Origin: Oxytricha trifallax
Lineage: Eukaryota > Ciliophora > Spirotrichea > Sporadotrichida > Oxytrichidae
Direction: 5' to 3'
NCBI GenBank assembly: GCA_000711775.1
Contig: ARYC01001459.1
Span: 35,501-99,500, forward strand
Length of the DNA: 64,000 bases
Part shown: in pieces, positions 9,977 to 20,535 of the stretch
Layout of the letters: each line of letters opens with the position of its first letter
Position numbering within the stretch: position 1 is the first letter of the stretch
The notes under the pieces: generated by a model
Seen by the model: only the letters and a program-made list of their open reading frames with translations
Told to the model about the DNA's origin: nothing
Databases searched by the model: none
Translations under genes and position numbers: made by a program

Positions 9977-10016
9977 CTTTATTTACTAAAGTTAATGATT
10001 GTGCAAGAGTTTAGAT

Positions 10017-10260
10017 CACTGCAGTTTTGCCACTCATGATTCCACCGACCATCATAAGACCATGTCTTACTTGTACTGTTTCAAATAGATTTATTTTCTT
10101 CATTTGTTCAAACTCCTCTTTAATTCTAAGTTTTATACAGAGAGATCATTATATTTATTATAGAATATCAAAATTTAGCTTGGAGTTGTCTGTGGTTGGG
10201 AACAAGTCTGTATATAAAACTTTGAAAAGTGGGATGTCTTCATTCATTTTGATTTTAAAG
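10017..10260 (-). CDS. Dynein heavy chain AAA2 Walker A block (array A)
   Basis: Reads NEDIPLFKVLYTDLFPTTDN, then ETVQVRHGLMMVGGIMSGKT with AVIQTLAQS. The family is 'LPLFxGIxSDLFPGVExPxxDYDxLxxAI...ETxQVRHGLMLVGPTGSGKTxxxxxLA'. The first half is poorer than array B's copy (38560-38640). CTATTTGAAA (complement of 10079-10088) recurs at 60787-60796 in array C, exactly where C supplies the residues before ETVQVRHG. Confidence 0.9.
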
Positions 10261-10299
10261 ATATTAAGCAATAGAATGTAATACAATTCTAATCAAATA

Positions 10300-10600
10300 G
10301 CTTCTAATTTAATCTCCAGCAGCCAGTATAATTGATTTAACTGATCTCGAATATAATTATAGTACTAACTAAAAAGTAAAGCTGTTCTGATGATAATCTC
10401 AAAGTTAAAATATTTTTATTCAGAGCTCTCTTGCGTTTTAAAAACCAAATAAATTCAATTAGTTTTTAGTAATAATTCTTAAATTATAATTCATTATTTT
10501 TGCAGCCTTAATAAAGCCTTCAAATTATCTGGTAGTTCACTTTATCAATAATAATTGGGTTCATAGTGATAAATACAGCACAAGTTGTATTCATGGAGAT
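10300..10600 (-). CDS. Dynein heavy chain AAA1 C-terminal blocks (array A)
   Basis: About 10556-10600 reads MNTTCAVFITMNP (family: [20 protein letters not shown]). About 10500-10556 is a decayed [10 protein letters not shown], one base short relative to array C. About 10300-10450 reads LNKNILTLRLSSEQL, then SVKSIILAAG, the AAA1-AAA2 connection. The MNP segment is flanked by CAAGTTG (10581-10587) and TGGGTTCAT (10556-10564), repeated in B and C as pointers. Confidence 0.82.
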
Positions 10601-10737
10601 TTGCTTAACATCAAATAAAGATTATTATATATCAATTATGTTTAGTAATAGATACATAAAAGTATCAAATTTCTGCTGAGTAATTTAGCCATACTTTGCC
10701 TATTTTTATATCAAAGATTTAAAACTGAATAAAATTA

Positions 10738-11098
10738 GCTAAATCCTTTGTATTCTCTGTCTTTCCTGTACCTGGAGGACAAAATAATTAAATAATTTAA
10801 TAGCAATATATTTTTATTAATTATTATTTTATTACATCTATCCGTGAGGGGTGTAATGACCAATCTAGTTTGATTACCTTGGTATTCGAATCCGTACAGC
10901 ATAAAGCAGCTAACCATTTTTCTTTTATTTAATAAATGAAAAAACTTTATTCAAATACTTCATCTTGAACGTAGTATCTCATTAATAAAAATTAGGTTCG
11001 AAAGCTGCTAAATTGTCCACTTAAGCCAATGCGAGATCTTTTGTAACGTCCTTTGAATGTACATCTAGAACGATTAATGCTTCAATTTTTTTAAAAAC
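10738..11098 (-). CDS. Dynein heavy chain AAA1 Walker A region (array A)
   Basis: In gene order: FKKIEALIVLDVHSKDVTKD (11033-11098); MRYYVQDEVF near 10960; GFEYQGNQTRLVITPLTDRC (10840-10910); then PGTGKTENTKDLA (10738-10776). The residues between TDRC and PGTGKT, which include the start of the P-loop, are replaced by AT-rich DNA. They are supplied by B 37724-37755 and C 59987-60040, joined by the repeats ACGGATAGATG, ATGGGAGC and CAGGTACA. Confidence 0.92.
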
Positions 11099-11223
11099 CT
11101 TTTTAGTTATTGTAGAGTCTTTGATTAAGTTATAATGAATAAATATAAATTATAAAAAGTAAATTATTGAGATATATAAGTTTGAATAAAATTGTAAAAT
11201 AGCAATTATTATTAAATTATAAT

Positions 11224-12146
11224 AATATTTGTTCATCCCGAGGTACCCCTCCCACCTAAAAAATGAAGTCCCCCCTAAAATACCCCACTTTGTATGAAAA
11301 ATCATATTCCCAAAGACTGAATCGACTTATTTCATGACCTCTCACTTTCATAACAATATTTATATATTAAATGACATAAATCTTTTTAATTTTTAATTTT
11401 AATTTTAAATATTATTTTGATGTTATTTTTTAATTTTGACAACTCGTACTTTGTCCGTCGTCTTTTTTAGAGATATACTCCCATTAGAAAATATATTTAA
11501 ATTGAGACATCATTATCTAATAACAAATAATATATTCTTGCAAATTTTATTATACTTAAAATATTAAAAATTTTATATAAATCTAAATCATCTCAATTCG
11601 ATTTTAAAATAAAAATTTACATGAGTTTAATTTTTTTAAATAATATTTACTTTCTAGATAAATAATTATTCAATCATAAAATATAAATGAATAAGATTTT
11701 AAATGTAAATTGATATTAATATTATTTAAAAAAATTAAACTCATGTAAATTTTTATTTTAAAATCGAATTGAGATGATTTAGATTTATATAAAATTTTTA
11801 ATATTTTATGTATGATAAAATTTGCAAGAATATTTTTGTTGTTATTAGATAATGATGTCTCAATTTAAATATATTTTCCAATGGGAGTATATCTCTAAAA
11901 AGGTCAACGGACATAGTACGAGTTGTCAAAATTGAAAAATAACATTAAAATAATATTTAAAATTAAAATAAAAAATTAAAAAGATTATTATCATTTAATA
12001 TATAAATATTGTTATGAAAGTGAGAGGTCATGAAGGAAGTCGATTCAGTCTTTGGGAATATGATTTTTCATACAAAGTGGGGTATTTTAGGGGAATTCAT
12101 TTTTGAGGTGGGGGAGAGGTGGGAGACCTCGGGGTGAACAAATATT
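11224..12146. repeat. Foldback element P5 (923 bp, long inverted repeats)
   Basis: Left arm about 11224-11650 and right arm about 11717-12146 are near-perfect reverse complements. Ends begin AATATTTGTTC followed by CCCCTCCCACC-like pyrimidine tracts and AATACCCCACTTTGTATG. The central loop is about 65 bp. No coding sequence seen. It lies in an IES of array A. Its terminal and subterminal sequence resembles the 3.1-kb element at 25756-28886, so the two form one family. Confidence 0.9.
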
Positions 12147-12189
12147 AATTATAACGAGCTCTTAAAGTATAAATTCCTCTTCTTAATAA

Positions 12190-12405
12190 ACCTCTTTCAA
12201 AGCTTATGGCTTTTTCTTAATCTATGCCACACCTTCCACTTCGACTTAAGTAGTCCAGAATACCTAATCTAGTGTTTATATAAAATAAATTATGTAATAT
12301 TTTTATAGTATTTTAAATATAAAATAAAAATAAGTGTGAGAACTATTTGACTTGACCATTCAAAAAGCCAGTGTTTCCTTGCTTCTTTGGAATATGCTGC
12401 AGCTG
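12190..12405 (-). CDS. Dynein heavy chain linker end (array A)
   Basis: About 12318-12405 reads AAYSKEARKHWLFEWSSQIV (family: Y....R..WV...PAQVVL). After an IES, about 12190-12268 reads VFWTTQVEVEGVAQIKKKPQ (family: QIxWTxxVExAL). These are the helices joining the linker to AAA1. Array C carries a decayed copy of the second (59515-59585). Confidence 0.82.
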
Positions 12406-12477
12406 ATTACTTAATTAAATATCTCAAGCTATCCCTCATTTTAATTTAAAATATTAAAATAAAATAATTTTTGTTTC

Positions 12478-12792
12478 TACATCTGAAAGCCAATCCTCAA
12501 CATTTCTGACTTCACTTGGATTTTCAACTGAGAATGGATTTATTGTGCTTACAAACTCCACATATTCGCCCATTGATGAGTACATACCTCTGATAAATCT
12601 TATAAATATATTTGAAAATTTTATTAATAAATAAATTTAAGTTTAGTCAGCTCTTGGGTAGTAGAATTTCTCTAGAAATCTAGTTTATCTAGCCCTACAA
12701 CATAAATACTAAAATTTAAATGGGTCTTTTGTTTAGGACAGGATGTGCAAGAGATCGTCATTAGACAAGAAGAAAAATCTTGGAAATAATTT
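12478..12792 (-). CDS. Dynein linker blocks, FFLSNDDLLHIL and GMYSSMGEYVEF (array A)
   Basis: About 12640-12792 reads RFFFLSNDDLLHILSQTKDP (family: RFFFLSNDELLEILSxTKDP). About 12478-12600 reads FIRGMYSSMGEYVEFVSTIN and NPSEVRNVEDWLSDVE (family: SSEGExVxFxxxVxxxGxVExWLxxxE). The homologous B blocks are at 36895-37000 and 37045-37185. In B the first block is less regular, whereas A reads cleanly. Confidence 0.9.
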
Positions 12793-12924
12793 TACGTAGT
12801 GTTCAGGTACTCATTCAAATAAATCCATAAAGATGTAAGATAATTTTAATTATGGGAGAATTATATGTAGATGAAAAAACCTATTCTTAAAAATATGGAT
12901 AATTTTATATCTGTTCAAAAAATA

Positions 12925-13266
12925 TTTAGAGTTTGATTCAGGCCTTTTTGAATGCGATCTACCATCTCATTACTTTGCTGAAAGTTCTCAAATACCCTAC
13001 TCTACAGACAACTGTCTAGCACATTTTTAATTATTTTAGTTTAACTCTAAAATCATAAATATTAGCTTAAAACTAAATTTAAAATCATTTGGATTTGAGT
13101 GAGTGTTGGTCATGACATTTCTCCAAATTTTATCCACTGTTTGGAAACTTAACATATTATTTTGCATTTATCTTTATATATCCTCACTGCTAAAAATAGG
13201 CCAAAGATATAGTCAGTCTCTTTGCACTTTTGTCAATTCCTCCAATATTTCTTAAACTTTAATAAT
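12925..13266 (-). pseudogene. Dynein linker block with an in-frame TGA (array A)
   Basis: About 13083-13266 reads EILEELTKVQRD, then TGA, then LYLWPIFSSEDIQRQ and SFQTVDKIWRNVMTNTHSNP. About 12925-13021 reads RVFENFQQSNEMVDRIQKGL. In dyneins the position of the TGA is Trp (VQRxWLYL). Array B has the intact TGG at 36410-36560. Two G-to-A changes distinguish A from B around this site. Since TGA is the stop in this code, this copy cannot be translated. Confidence 0.85.
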
Positions 13267-13316
13267 AAATTAAAAATCAATCTACTTATTTAGATTTTAT
13301 TATTTTTTAGTTTATT

Positions 13317-13372
13317 TTTTATGAAACTTTGATAAGAGTAGTTTTCCAGTAGTTGACTTCAGCCTTCAAAAA
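13317..13372 (-). CDS. Dynein stem/linker block containing an unoccupied TBE target (array A)
   Basis: Short island reading YWKTTLIKV on the minus strand, just before the linker helix. It aligns with array B around the TBE at 32596-36314: A has CTGGAAAACT-ACT-CTTATC uninterrupted, B has the same sequence split by the transposon with ATT on both sides. Too short for a firm domain call. Confidence 0.6.
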
Positions 13373-13554
13373 AATTTAATATAAGTTGAGAAGAACATAA
13401 CGTTTCTTATCCAGAAAATGATTATTTTTATTTTTTTAAATATTAGTTATTTCTTGGAGTTCAAATTTGATATGCATTAAAATTCTTTTGTAACTTTATA
13501 TTTTAATTACTTCTATCTTGAAGTGAAATCAGAGATTAAAATAATTTTATCAAT

Positions 13555-14653
13555 CAAACCCCAAAACCCCTTAAGTAATTATATAAGTGCTTTTATTGAC
13601 AAGGATAATTTTGGTTATAAGGTATTTTCTTCACATTTTTCCTTTTTATTGTTCTTTTCATATTTAATAATTAAAAATTTAATTTAATGAAATTTCATTA
13701 ATCTATTTTATAAATATGTTTAAACTTTAAGAAATTTTTGTTTATATTTAATAAAATGAAAATTTTTATGAATAAACTAATTAATTATAAAAGTTATTAA
13801 ATTTATTTTCTTTGTTTCCATATTTTAATTAATTTTGTCCAATTAAAATTAATTAATGATCCCAATATAATCATAACTAATAAGCGAATTTATTTATTTC
13901 TTATATTTAAATTATGGGTACTCCTATGTGAATTAATCTAATTAAAACTCATTATTAAGTTCTAGCCCAAATAAAAATGCCATCTAATTGCAAAATTAAA
14001 GCCAAAAAAATTGAAATATATCTCTTAAACTTGTTTCCAGCTCTTAAAATTTGTTCCATAATAAACATTTTAGTTAAACTCTCATAAGATACCCATATTT
14101 AATAGGAGTCTACTTTTGTAGTGAACAATTAAATATCAAAATATTTTTAAGTTTGATTTATATTTTAGGTATTAATTTATCAAAATAACGGAAATAAAGT
14201 GGTCTTTAATTTTTTCAATCACTTATTTTGCATATACCTTGTATTGAATTTCAATAAATTCAATTAACTTACTTATAATTTTAAATATTGTAAAGCAACA
14301 TGCATGAAATGACATATGAAAGAATAAAGTAAATATTGAAAAATTTCAAAGATTATTTTAAAAGTCCAGTTTTTAATAATATAACATTTAAATTCATTTA
14401 AATAATCAAAATGATACTTTAAGGGGAAAAAAATTATTTTATGACCTATATACTTTTAATAAAAATGCTGTGAAATTTACCTGTATATAAAAATATATAA
14501 CCTGAATTAAAAAAAATAAATCTACCCCACAAATATTTCTTATATTCTAAAAGCATGAAATTGACTCAATATACCTTAAATAAACCAGAACCCCCTCACA
14601 TTCCCAATATCAATCAAAAGACTTATAAATCTACTGAAGGTTTAAGGGTTATA
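13555..14653. mobile_element. Element I: short element with C4A4 telomere-like end
   Basis: The left end is CAAACCCCAAAACCCC, preceded by AAT (13552-13554), followed by the subterminal sequence shared with the other elements. The right end (about 14595-14653) is a decayed version of the inverted repeat, followed by AAT. No TBE ORF is present. Near 14060-14110 it shares the sequence ACTCTCATAAGATACCCATA with elements II-IV. Probably an old non-autonomous element. Confidence 0.65.
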
Positions 14654-15149
14654 AATTACAACTTTACAATATTTTTTAATAAAATTTTATAAAATTATAA
14701 TTAAATAGAATTATTTCTTAACACCCTTGTCAGATAGCATTTTGTAATTTACAAATAGTATTAAAAAAGATAAACAAATTAATGTATTAAGTATTATCAT
14801 GGTCTCCCAGTGACGCATTTTTATATTAAATATAAAAAGGAATAATTAATTAAATGTTAAAAGGACTTTATTATATACAAAAAGTGAAATTATATAATTA
14901 TTATATAATGTTCAAAGGAAATTAATATTGGGACTTTAGCCAGGCTTAATATATATCAAGGAGTTTCACACTTTAATTTTTATATAAAATTAAATTTAGT
15001 GTATTTTGATGGCTTGAAATCTTCATAGTACTTCATTTATTTAACAAACCATTCCAGTAGCTGTATTTCTAATTAAAATTTAAACAATATTAGTATACCA
15101 TGATATTTTATCTCTGTCGATATCTTAGAGTAATTATACGATTATTTAG

Positions 15150-15235
15150 TAAAAGTAGTCACGGGCAAGGTTCCACATGAGATTTAAACATTTTTAGGAC
15201 GTCTATCTCGCTGAAATCTGTCTTCTTTAGGTTAT
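15150..15235 (-). CDS. Dynein stem block (array A)
   Basis: Reads NLKKTDFSEIDVLKMFKSHV, then EPCP. Array B (31935-32005) has the same coding island. It belongs to the variable N-terminal stem, so assignment rests on position in the array and on duplication rather than on a family motif. Confidence 0.6.
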
Positions 15236-15299
15236 AATAGAATTATAATTAAAAATAATTCTTTTGCTTAAATTAAAAAAATATTATTTTAACTATAAA

Positions 15300-15384
15300 G
15301 AGTCCCTCTCTTTTATTGGCAACTTCGCTGACATTCAGGGCCCTTTCAAACTTATCTTGCAATTAAATACTGAGTCCTCGTATT
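15300..15384 (-). pseudogene. Dynein stem exon split by element II, 3' part (array A)
   Basis: Reads EYEDSVFNCKISLKGP, then TGA, then MSAKLPIKERDSLQ. Array B (31770-31890) is uninterrupted, with TGC in place of TGA. The upstream part of the same exon continues at 18150-18172, beyond element II. The in-frame TGA and the insertion mark this copy as non-functional here unless the insertion is excised and the block is not used. Confidence 0.75.
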
Positions 15385-15722
15385 CAAAACCCCTTAACCC
15401 TTTATGAGTTTTATATGTGTTTTTATTGAAATGGGTAATGCTGTAGATAAGAATTTCTTTGGGACTGGTTGTAATTTTGCTTACTAAATTTATTTCAAAT
15501 GAAACTTTTGTGTCAGTTATTCTATGTGATTCAATTTTCTTCTATTATGAAGCGCTAAAAAATTGATGTTATAAAATAATAATAATTTATAATAAGAAAA
15601 ATGTAATTAATGAATAATAATTAATAAATAAATAAAGAAACTTAAGATGGTGTTCTTGGAGCAACTAGTCATTCACAAAAATTTGTAAATAAAAAAAAAC
15701 ATATCTAAAATTTTTTATTTCA

Positions 15723-15870
15723 GCAATACTTACCAGCAGGAGTTGCTACGTCAGTAGACTGAGACTTCATGAGACACTGGAAAAATATGGGAACAACTAA
15801 ATAGGTGTGGCCTGATGGAGCAAAGTATGAATGATACTGGAAAGATGACACATCTGCTTCAAGATTTAAT
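15723..15870 (+). pseudogene. MORN-like gene fragment inside element II
   Basis: Contains VWPDGAKYE, then TGA where a Gly codon is expected, then YWKDD, which fits the MORN repeat pattern (DGxxYEGxWKDxxxxG). It is preceded by an intron-like stretch starting GTAAAT and ending CAG (about 15688-15723). A related fragment with a similar upstream intron is at 19150-19310. It is short and has frame changes, so it is a remnant. MORN assignment is tentative. Confidence 0.4.
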
Positions 15871-15957
15871 TTCTGTAATTGTCTATACTAATACTTATTA
15901 TTAAAATTCATTTTTATTTTAAATTAAACATTTCCACTTATTTTTCATAATTATTGT

Positions 15958-16353
15958 AGGAATGTATTCGATTTGGGATAATAAATTAATTAATAATCAA
16001 TTTAGAGGCAGTTAAATTTGTCCTAGCCTAAACAATATGGTACTTGTTCGATATAGAATTTTGAATTGGCTAGACTTTACTTTTTGTGGTTCCCTTAATC
16101 GCATCCCTTAAGCGAGATAACTTGATTATAATATTGGCTGATTTGTTTAGCTGATTTTGATGCCAAAATTATAATCAAGTTATCTCGCTTAAGGGATGCG
16201 ATTAAGGGAACCACAAAAAGTAAAGTCTAGCCAATTCAAAATTCTATATCGAACAAGTACCATATTGTCTAGGCTAGGACAAAGTTAACTGCCATTAAAT
16301 TGATTATTAATTAATTTATTTTTAATTTATTATCCCAAATCGAATGCATTCCT
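15958..16353. repeat. Foldback element P1 (396 bp)
   Basis: Near-perfect palindrome with arms of about 185 bp. Ends read AGGAATGTATTCGATTTGGG and complement. Arms contain TGGTACTTGTTCGATA and GCGAGATAACTTGATTATAA. Two relatives of nearly the same length lie at 43658-44049 and 46525-46942. No coding capacity. It is nested in element II. Confidence 0.9.
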
Positions 16354-16497
16354 TCAATATTTATCAAGTTTTATGGAATATTTATTTATTCATTTACTTA
16401 TCTAAATAGTGTTATCTCTTTCAAATTTTATAGTTGAATTTGTTTATTTTCATCATTGCATGTTCCAAATAAAGTTTTTTATTATTAAATTTATTAA

Positions 16498-17424
16498 TAT
16501 TGCTAAAATACATTTGAAATGAGAAAATTCAAAAATAAAATAAGGATATTAAATATAAATATATATTACTGTTACTAATTAGGAGTATTAGTAATTCAAA
16601 TTTGATTTATATTAATTTAACAGTAATCTATTTAAATTAAAAAATATATATTTAATTGTAAAGATTGAGCAGATTGTGCAAAAATATAATTGCCCAACAA
16701 GGGTCGGTTGTGTGCAGATATATTTATATATATTAATTATTTAATTATAAATCATTAATGAAGATGTAAAAGTGCGATGGCGTTAATATTTCACGGAGAG
16801 ATTTGAAAATGACATTGAGCGCTTGATATCTAATGATGAAATCACTTTGCACTATGACTACCTTACATGACTAACCTTACTCGATATCGGACAACACAAT
16901 TATGTAATGATCACAGTGTGAATCTCCCGGGTTGTATGTGCACTAATGCCGTCACAACTCTTGTGCGGTGGTTCAGTGAATGTCTCCAAAACAGGCATGC
17001 CCGCATAGATCGACTGCGCTCAAATGAATTTCCCTAGCGACCACCCGAGATTTTCACATAGCCGAGTTCCCCTCATCACGGCGCATCACTTTTGTACAGA
17101 GAGCCGATCGGGTTTGAAGGAGTAGGTATTCTCAGCAGAGGAGCACCATTCATAATGATATTTTCAAATTCATTTATAATTAAATAATTAATATATATAA
17201 ATATATATGCACACAACTGACCCTTGTTGGGCAATTATATTTTTGCACAATCTGCTCAATCTGTACAATTAAATATATATTTTTTAATTTAAATAGATTA
17301 CTGTTAAATTAATATAAATCAAATTTGATTTACTAATACTCCTAATTAGTGGAGTTATATATATTTATATTTGATATTCTTATTTTATTTTGAATTTTTC
17401 CATTTCAAATGTATTTTAGCAATA
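16498..17424. repeat. Foldback element P4 with a GC-rich loop
   Basis: Arms about 16498-16755 and 17175-17424 are inverted repeats (ends TGCTAAAATACATTTGAAAT and complement). Inner ends carry GCCCAACAAGGGTC. The roughly 400-bp loop is unusually GC-rich for this region and partly open (see the entry at 16760-17160). It is nested in element II, directly after P1. Confidence 0.85.
16760..17160 (+). other. GC-rich loop of P4 with open frames, unidentified
   Basis: From about 16760 one frame reads VKVRWRQYFTERFENDIERL then ISNDEITLHYDYLT to a TGA near 16870. From about 16876 another frame stays open for about 95 codons (LPGCMCTNAVTTLVRWFSEC, then further). I do not recognise a family. Base composition resembles MDS DNA rather than IES DNA, so this may be a captured gene fragment with frameshifts. 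Confidence 0.35.
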
Positions 17425-18149
17425 ATAGATTAATGAATTCTATATTAATGTAAGCATACTTTCAAAAAATATATCTAAAATTTTTTACAATATTCAATAA
17501 CTTTGTCCATAATAAGTATTTTGATTGGACTCTTATAAGAAGCGTCTATTTACTATATGTATCGTTATCTCTTAATGAATTTGGAATTACATTATTTAAA
17601 GATTGTCATACATTTTTGTTCATTTTAATTTCTAAGTAATGGGAAAAATCAATCAATTAATAAAAAAAAATCTTTTAATACTCTAATATTTAGAGTAATA
17701 TATTCTTTCATACCAATAGACTTGCTAGAACTGTATATAATAACACTTATAAAAATTTTGCCAACTCTATAATATAGCATCAAAAAAGATTATATATTAT
17801 TGAACCTTAATTTATAATAAAGTATCAAACATTATCAATGAATGAAACATTATGTATCACAAAAATGAAAGGTAAAATTGATTGTTTTTGAAATAAATAA
17901 GAAAAATATTGAAAGATATGTTTAAAAATTCTAATTTGCAAATTAACTTCACAATCATATATTAAAATGTAAAACACAGTGCGCAAAAAGGTTCTCCCAA
18001 AAAATCTTTATTTTTTTTAATAACCTTCAGAAAAATTTTGCCTTATCATAATAAGCTCTATATCCTCAAGAATCAACAATACCTATATCAATATAAATAT
18101 AAATGGAACTCATGAAGGGGTTTTGGGGTTTTTGGGTTATGGGGTTTTG

Positions 18150-18505
18150 ATTCTGTGAAATCCTCACTCCTCTGCAAAATATAATTCTTATTTTTTTCTT
18201 CGATATTTTTATTCGTTTTCATTTCATTAATCTAAAGTATTGGAAGAAGTAATGTTCAATTCGTATCATCAAATATCTACAGTCAAATTCTGCTATGAAT
18301 AAAAAAAAATTATTAAAAAATTAAATTAAAATAAATTACTTATCCCATAAAATTGATACAAATTAAAAAATATAATCATATTTCTACCTTGTTAGTCTCT
18401 TTATTGAAACTCAAATGTATCTTAAGAATAAATTTCTTCTCAAGTCGTTTGGCAAGAACAGGATCCATGGCTAAGTGTAATATATCACTCTAGGTTAGTT
18501 CAAAC
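18150..18505 (-). CDS. Dynein stem blocks upstream of element II (array A)
   Basis: 18150-18172 is the 5' continuation of the split exon (QRSEDFTE). About 18391-18505 reads LAMDPVLAKRLEKKFILKIH, then LSFNKETNKVE, with a divergent counterpart in array B at 30765-30880. Both belong to the N-terminal stem, where family motifs are weak. Assignment rests on collinearity with array B. Confidence 0.6.
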
Positions 18506-19108
18506 ATATTTTATTAACACAATTTATAAATATCCTTCGTAACCATAAAAAATTAAAAATATGGTTATTAATAGAAAAGACATATTATTATTCTATCTTA
18601 AGCCGTAATTTGATCTAGCGTCTTTAAATATCAACAAAGTTATAATTATCAAATATCTAAGAATTATATTTAGAATCTTAAGAAAATGTTTATATATTCA
18701 TATTTACTATGGCTATTAACAAATGTAACTTAAATAATTTCGCTTTAATATTTTTATAATTACAATTTATTTTTTTGAGAGAAAGACATTTAATGTGAAA
18801 TTGATATTTATACTTCTAGTTTTATAATTTTTTTTTAATAAAAATTTTATTTGACCTTAATTATAATTTCAATATATAAAATTTATTCAAATTTTTTATA
18901 ATTTTAACTTCATGCAAGTCTTTTTTCTTTTTGATAAAAAAATTATAGCAAAATAGATTAAATGATAAATAAATAACAATTTATTAATTTGATTTGTACA
19001 GTATAGATAAATATTGACTATCTTAATTATAAAAAATAATCAAGAATTGATAATTAAAAATGAAATTAAGAATTACAAAATGAAAACTTAAAGATCTTGA
19101 CACTCGTG

Positions 19109-19310
19109 GAGACTGTGCACTCACAAAAAATGTAAGTTACAAAAAAGATATCTAAAATTTTATTTTTACAGAGGTCCAATCTAGTAAGACTCTAGGATGC
19201 GGAAGACAGTAACTTCACAGGGCAGCTCAAAGACAGAGAAAGGAAAGACTTATACATGCAGATGGTGATGCTTATGAAGGTTAGTGGAAAAGATGAAACT
19301 GTTTTCTTAA
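19109..19310 (+). pseudogene. MORN-like gene fragment with intron, copy 2
   Basis: An intron-like stretch of about 40 nt (GTAAGT at about 19130 to TTTTTACAG at about 19170) precedes SNFTGQLKDRER and, one base out of frame, HADGDAYEGQWK, which fits MORN repeats. The leader and intron are similar to those at 15673-15723. It lies between dynein blocks of array A on the opposite strand. Remnant; tentative family. Confidence 0.4.
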
Positions 19311-19547
19311 GATTTCCATTTTTTAATTATCACATTAAGTATTAGTGTTTATCTTAATTATATTCCTACAATCATATATTTTTCACATTATTTATCATAA
19401 ATGTTTAATTGAAAATTTTTTATTTGAAACAAGTTTTAATTAAATTATACTATTAGCTTATTACTGTATTTGAGACAAAAATATAAATAAATTTGTGAAT
19501 GCGTGTATCTATAGATTATAATACTATACCCTATAAATCTCTAAACC

Positions 19548-19722
19548 TCTTATCCCTTATGTTGGCCTAGAACGCTTTAAATGAACTGATGTAGTAGGAG
19601 ATGCGCGTCTTCTGCTCGTCATCTATTATAAATTTATAAATTTTGGTATTTTAAATCATGTAGTAGTACTTCATTATCAACTCTGCGTCTTCGCGGTGCT
19701 TTCTGGCTTCCTCTATTCTAAC
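19548..19722 (-). CDS. Dynein stem, first recognisable block of array A
   Basis: Reads EEARKHREDAELIMKYYYMI, then FIIDDEQKTRISYFISSFKA. Array B (29341-29535) is an almost identical copy in the opposite orientation. The N-terminal residues before it are found only in array C (55850-56212). Array B's copy carries the AGCTAG pointer that array A has lost (AGCCAG). Confidence 0.75.
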
Positions 19723-19724
19723 AC

Positions 19725-20320
19725 TAATAATAAAAAAATAATCAATAAAACTTGAAAAATTTTTATCTCTAAAGTTTCCAATATGCTTCTTATCTTAAGC
19801 TTCATTTAATAAAATTTATAGAATCCATTTAAGCTATAATTAGTGTTGTGCTCATTAATGTATTTGTAAATATTGTTGAAAATACTATATAATAAATATT
19901 GAATGAAATAGTCTACACATAAACTAAAAAAACTTGATCTTTAATATTTTTTAAACATTTTAAGTTCTGATTCACCATTGGCATAGAACCATTTAGATTT
20001 GGCGAAGGTTATATAATTAAAATATTATACTATATAATGAAATTTGATTTTAATATTTTATCTTCTATCATAAGATCGGATTAAATAAAAAATATTATCT
20101 GGCTAAAATTATTATTTATTTATATAAAAGTATAAAAATTCTAATTCTAATTATAATTCTTTAATAAAGTTTAATAAAATAAAAATAAATTAATAAATAA
20201 TAAGATATTTTAATGGTAGAGTGGCGTATTAAAATCTACTGTTAAACTATAATAATGTCTGTACCTTAATAAAATGAAAATTTAACTCTTATCTAAAATC
20301 ATATTTTAATTAAAGATTGA
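19725..20320. other. AT-rich spacer between array A and the UAP-like copy 2
   Basis: No coding block, RNA gene or strong repeat recognised. Confidence 0.5.
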
Positions 20321-20321
20321 A

Positions 20322-20499
20322 TTTTAGATGAGTTACAACGGGGGATCATCTAACTCCCTCGCTCCCTTTTATCAGGAGACCCCAATCACAGCGCGTGACT
20401 TGATCTTCAGGCAGAGTCAGAAGTGGCTGAAGGAGGCCGGGGCTGTCCTTACCAATGAGTTTGCACACATAGAAGTGGACACCTTGCTCAGTTATGACT

Positions 20500-20535
<36 letters not shown>

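Larger units (their letters stand above)
15385..18149. mobile_element. Element II: 2.77-kb element with C4A4 ends inserted in a dynein exon
   Basis: The left end CAAAACCCCTTAACCC and the right end GGGGTTTTG are flanked by ATT (15382-15384, 18150-18152). Subterminal inverted repeats are shared with elements III and IV. It has no TBE ORFs. Inside are a MORN-like coding piece (15723-15870), foldback P1 (15958-16353) and foldback P4 (16498-17424). It interrupts a dynein exon that is intact in array B. Confidence 0.85.

Noticed and set aside
11224-12146. The long palindromes as assembly artefacts
   Set aside because: Arms differ by scattered substitutions and small indels, and families recur with different loops, so they look real; long reads would settle it.
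13082-13266. Repeat-induced point mutation as the cause of G-to-A changes in array A
   Set aside because: Only a few sites were compared by eye and no strand or context bias can be shown; RIP is a fungal process.
13555-13575. C4A4/G4T4 repeats as real telomeres or chromosome ends
   Set aside because: They occur as inverted pairs with ATT/AAT duplications and sequence on both sides, which fits telomere-like transposon tips, not macronuclear telomeres.
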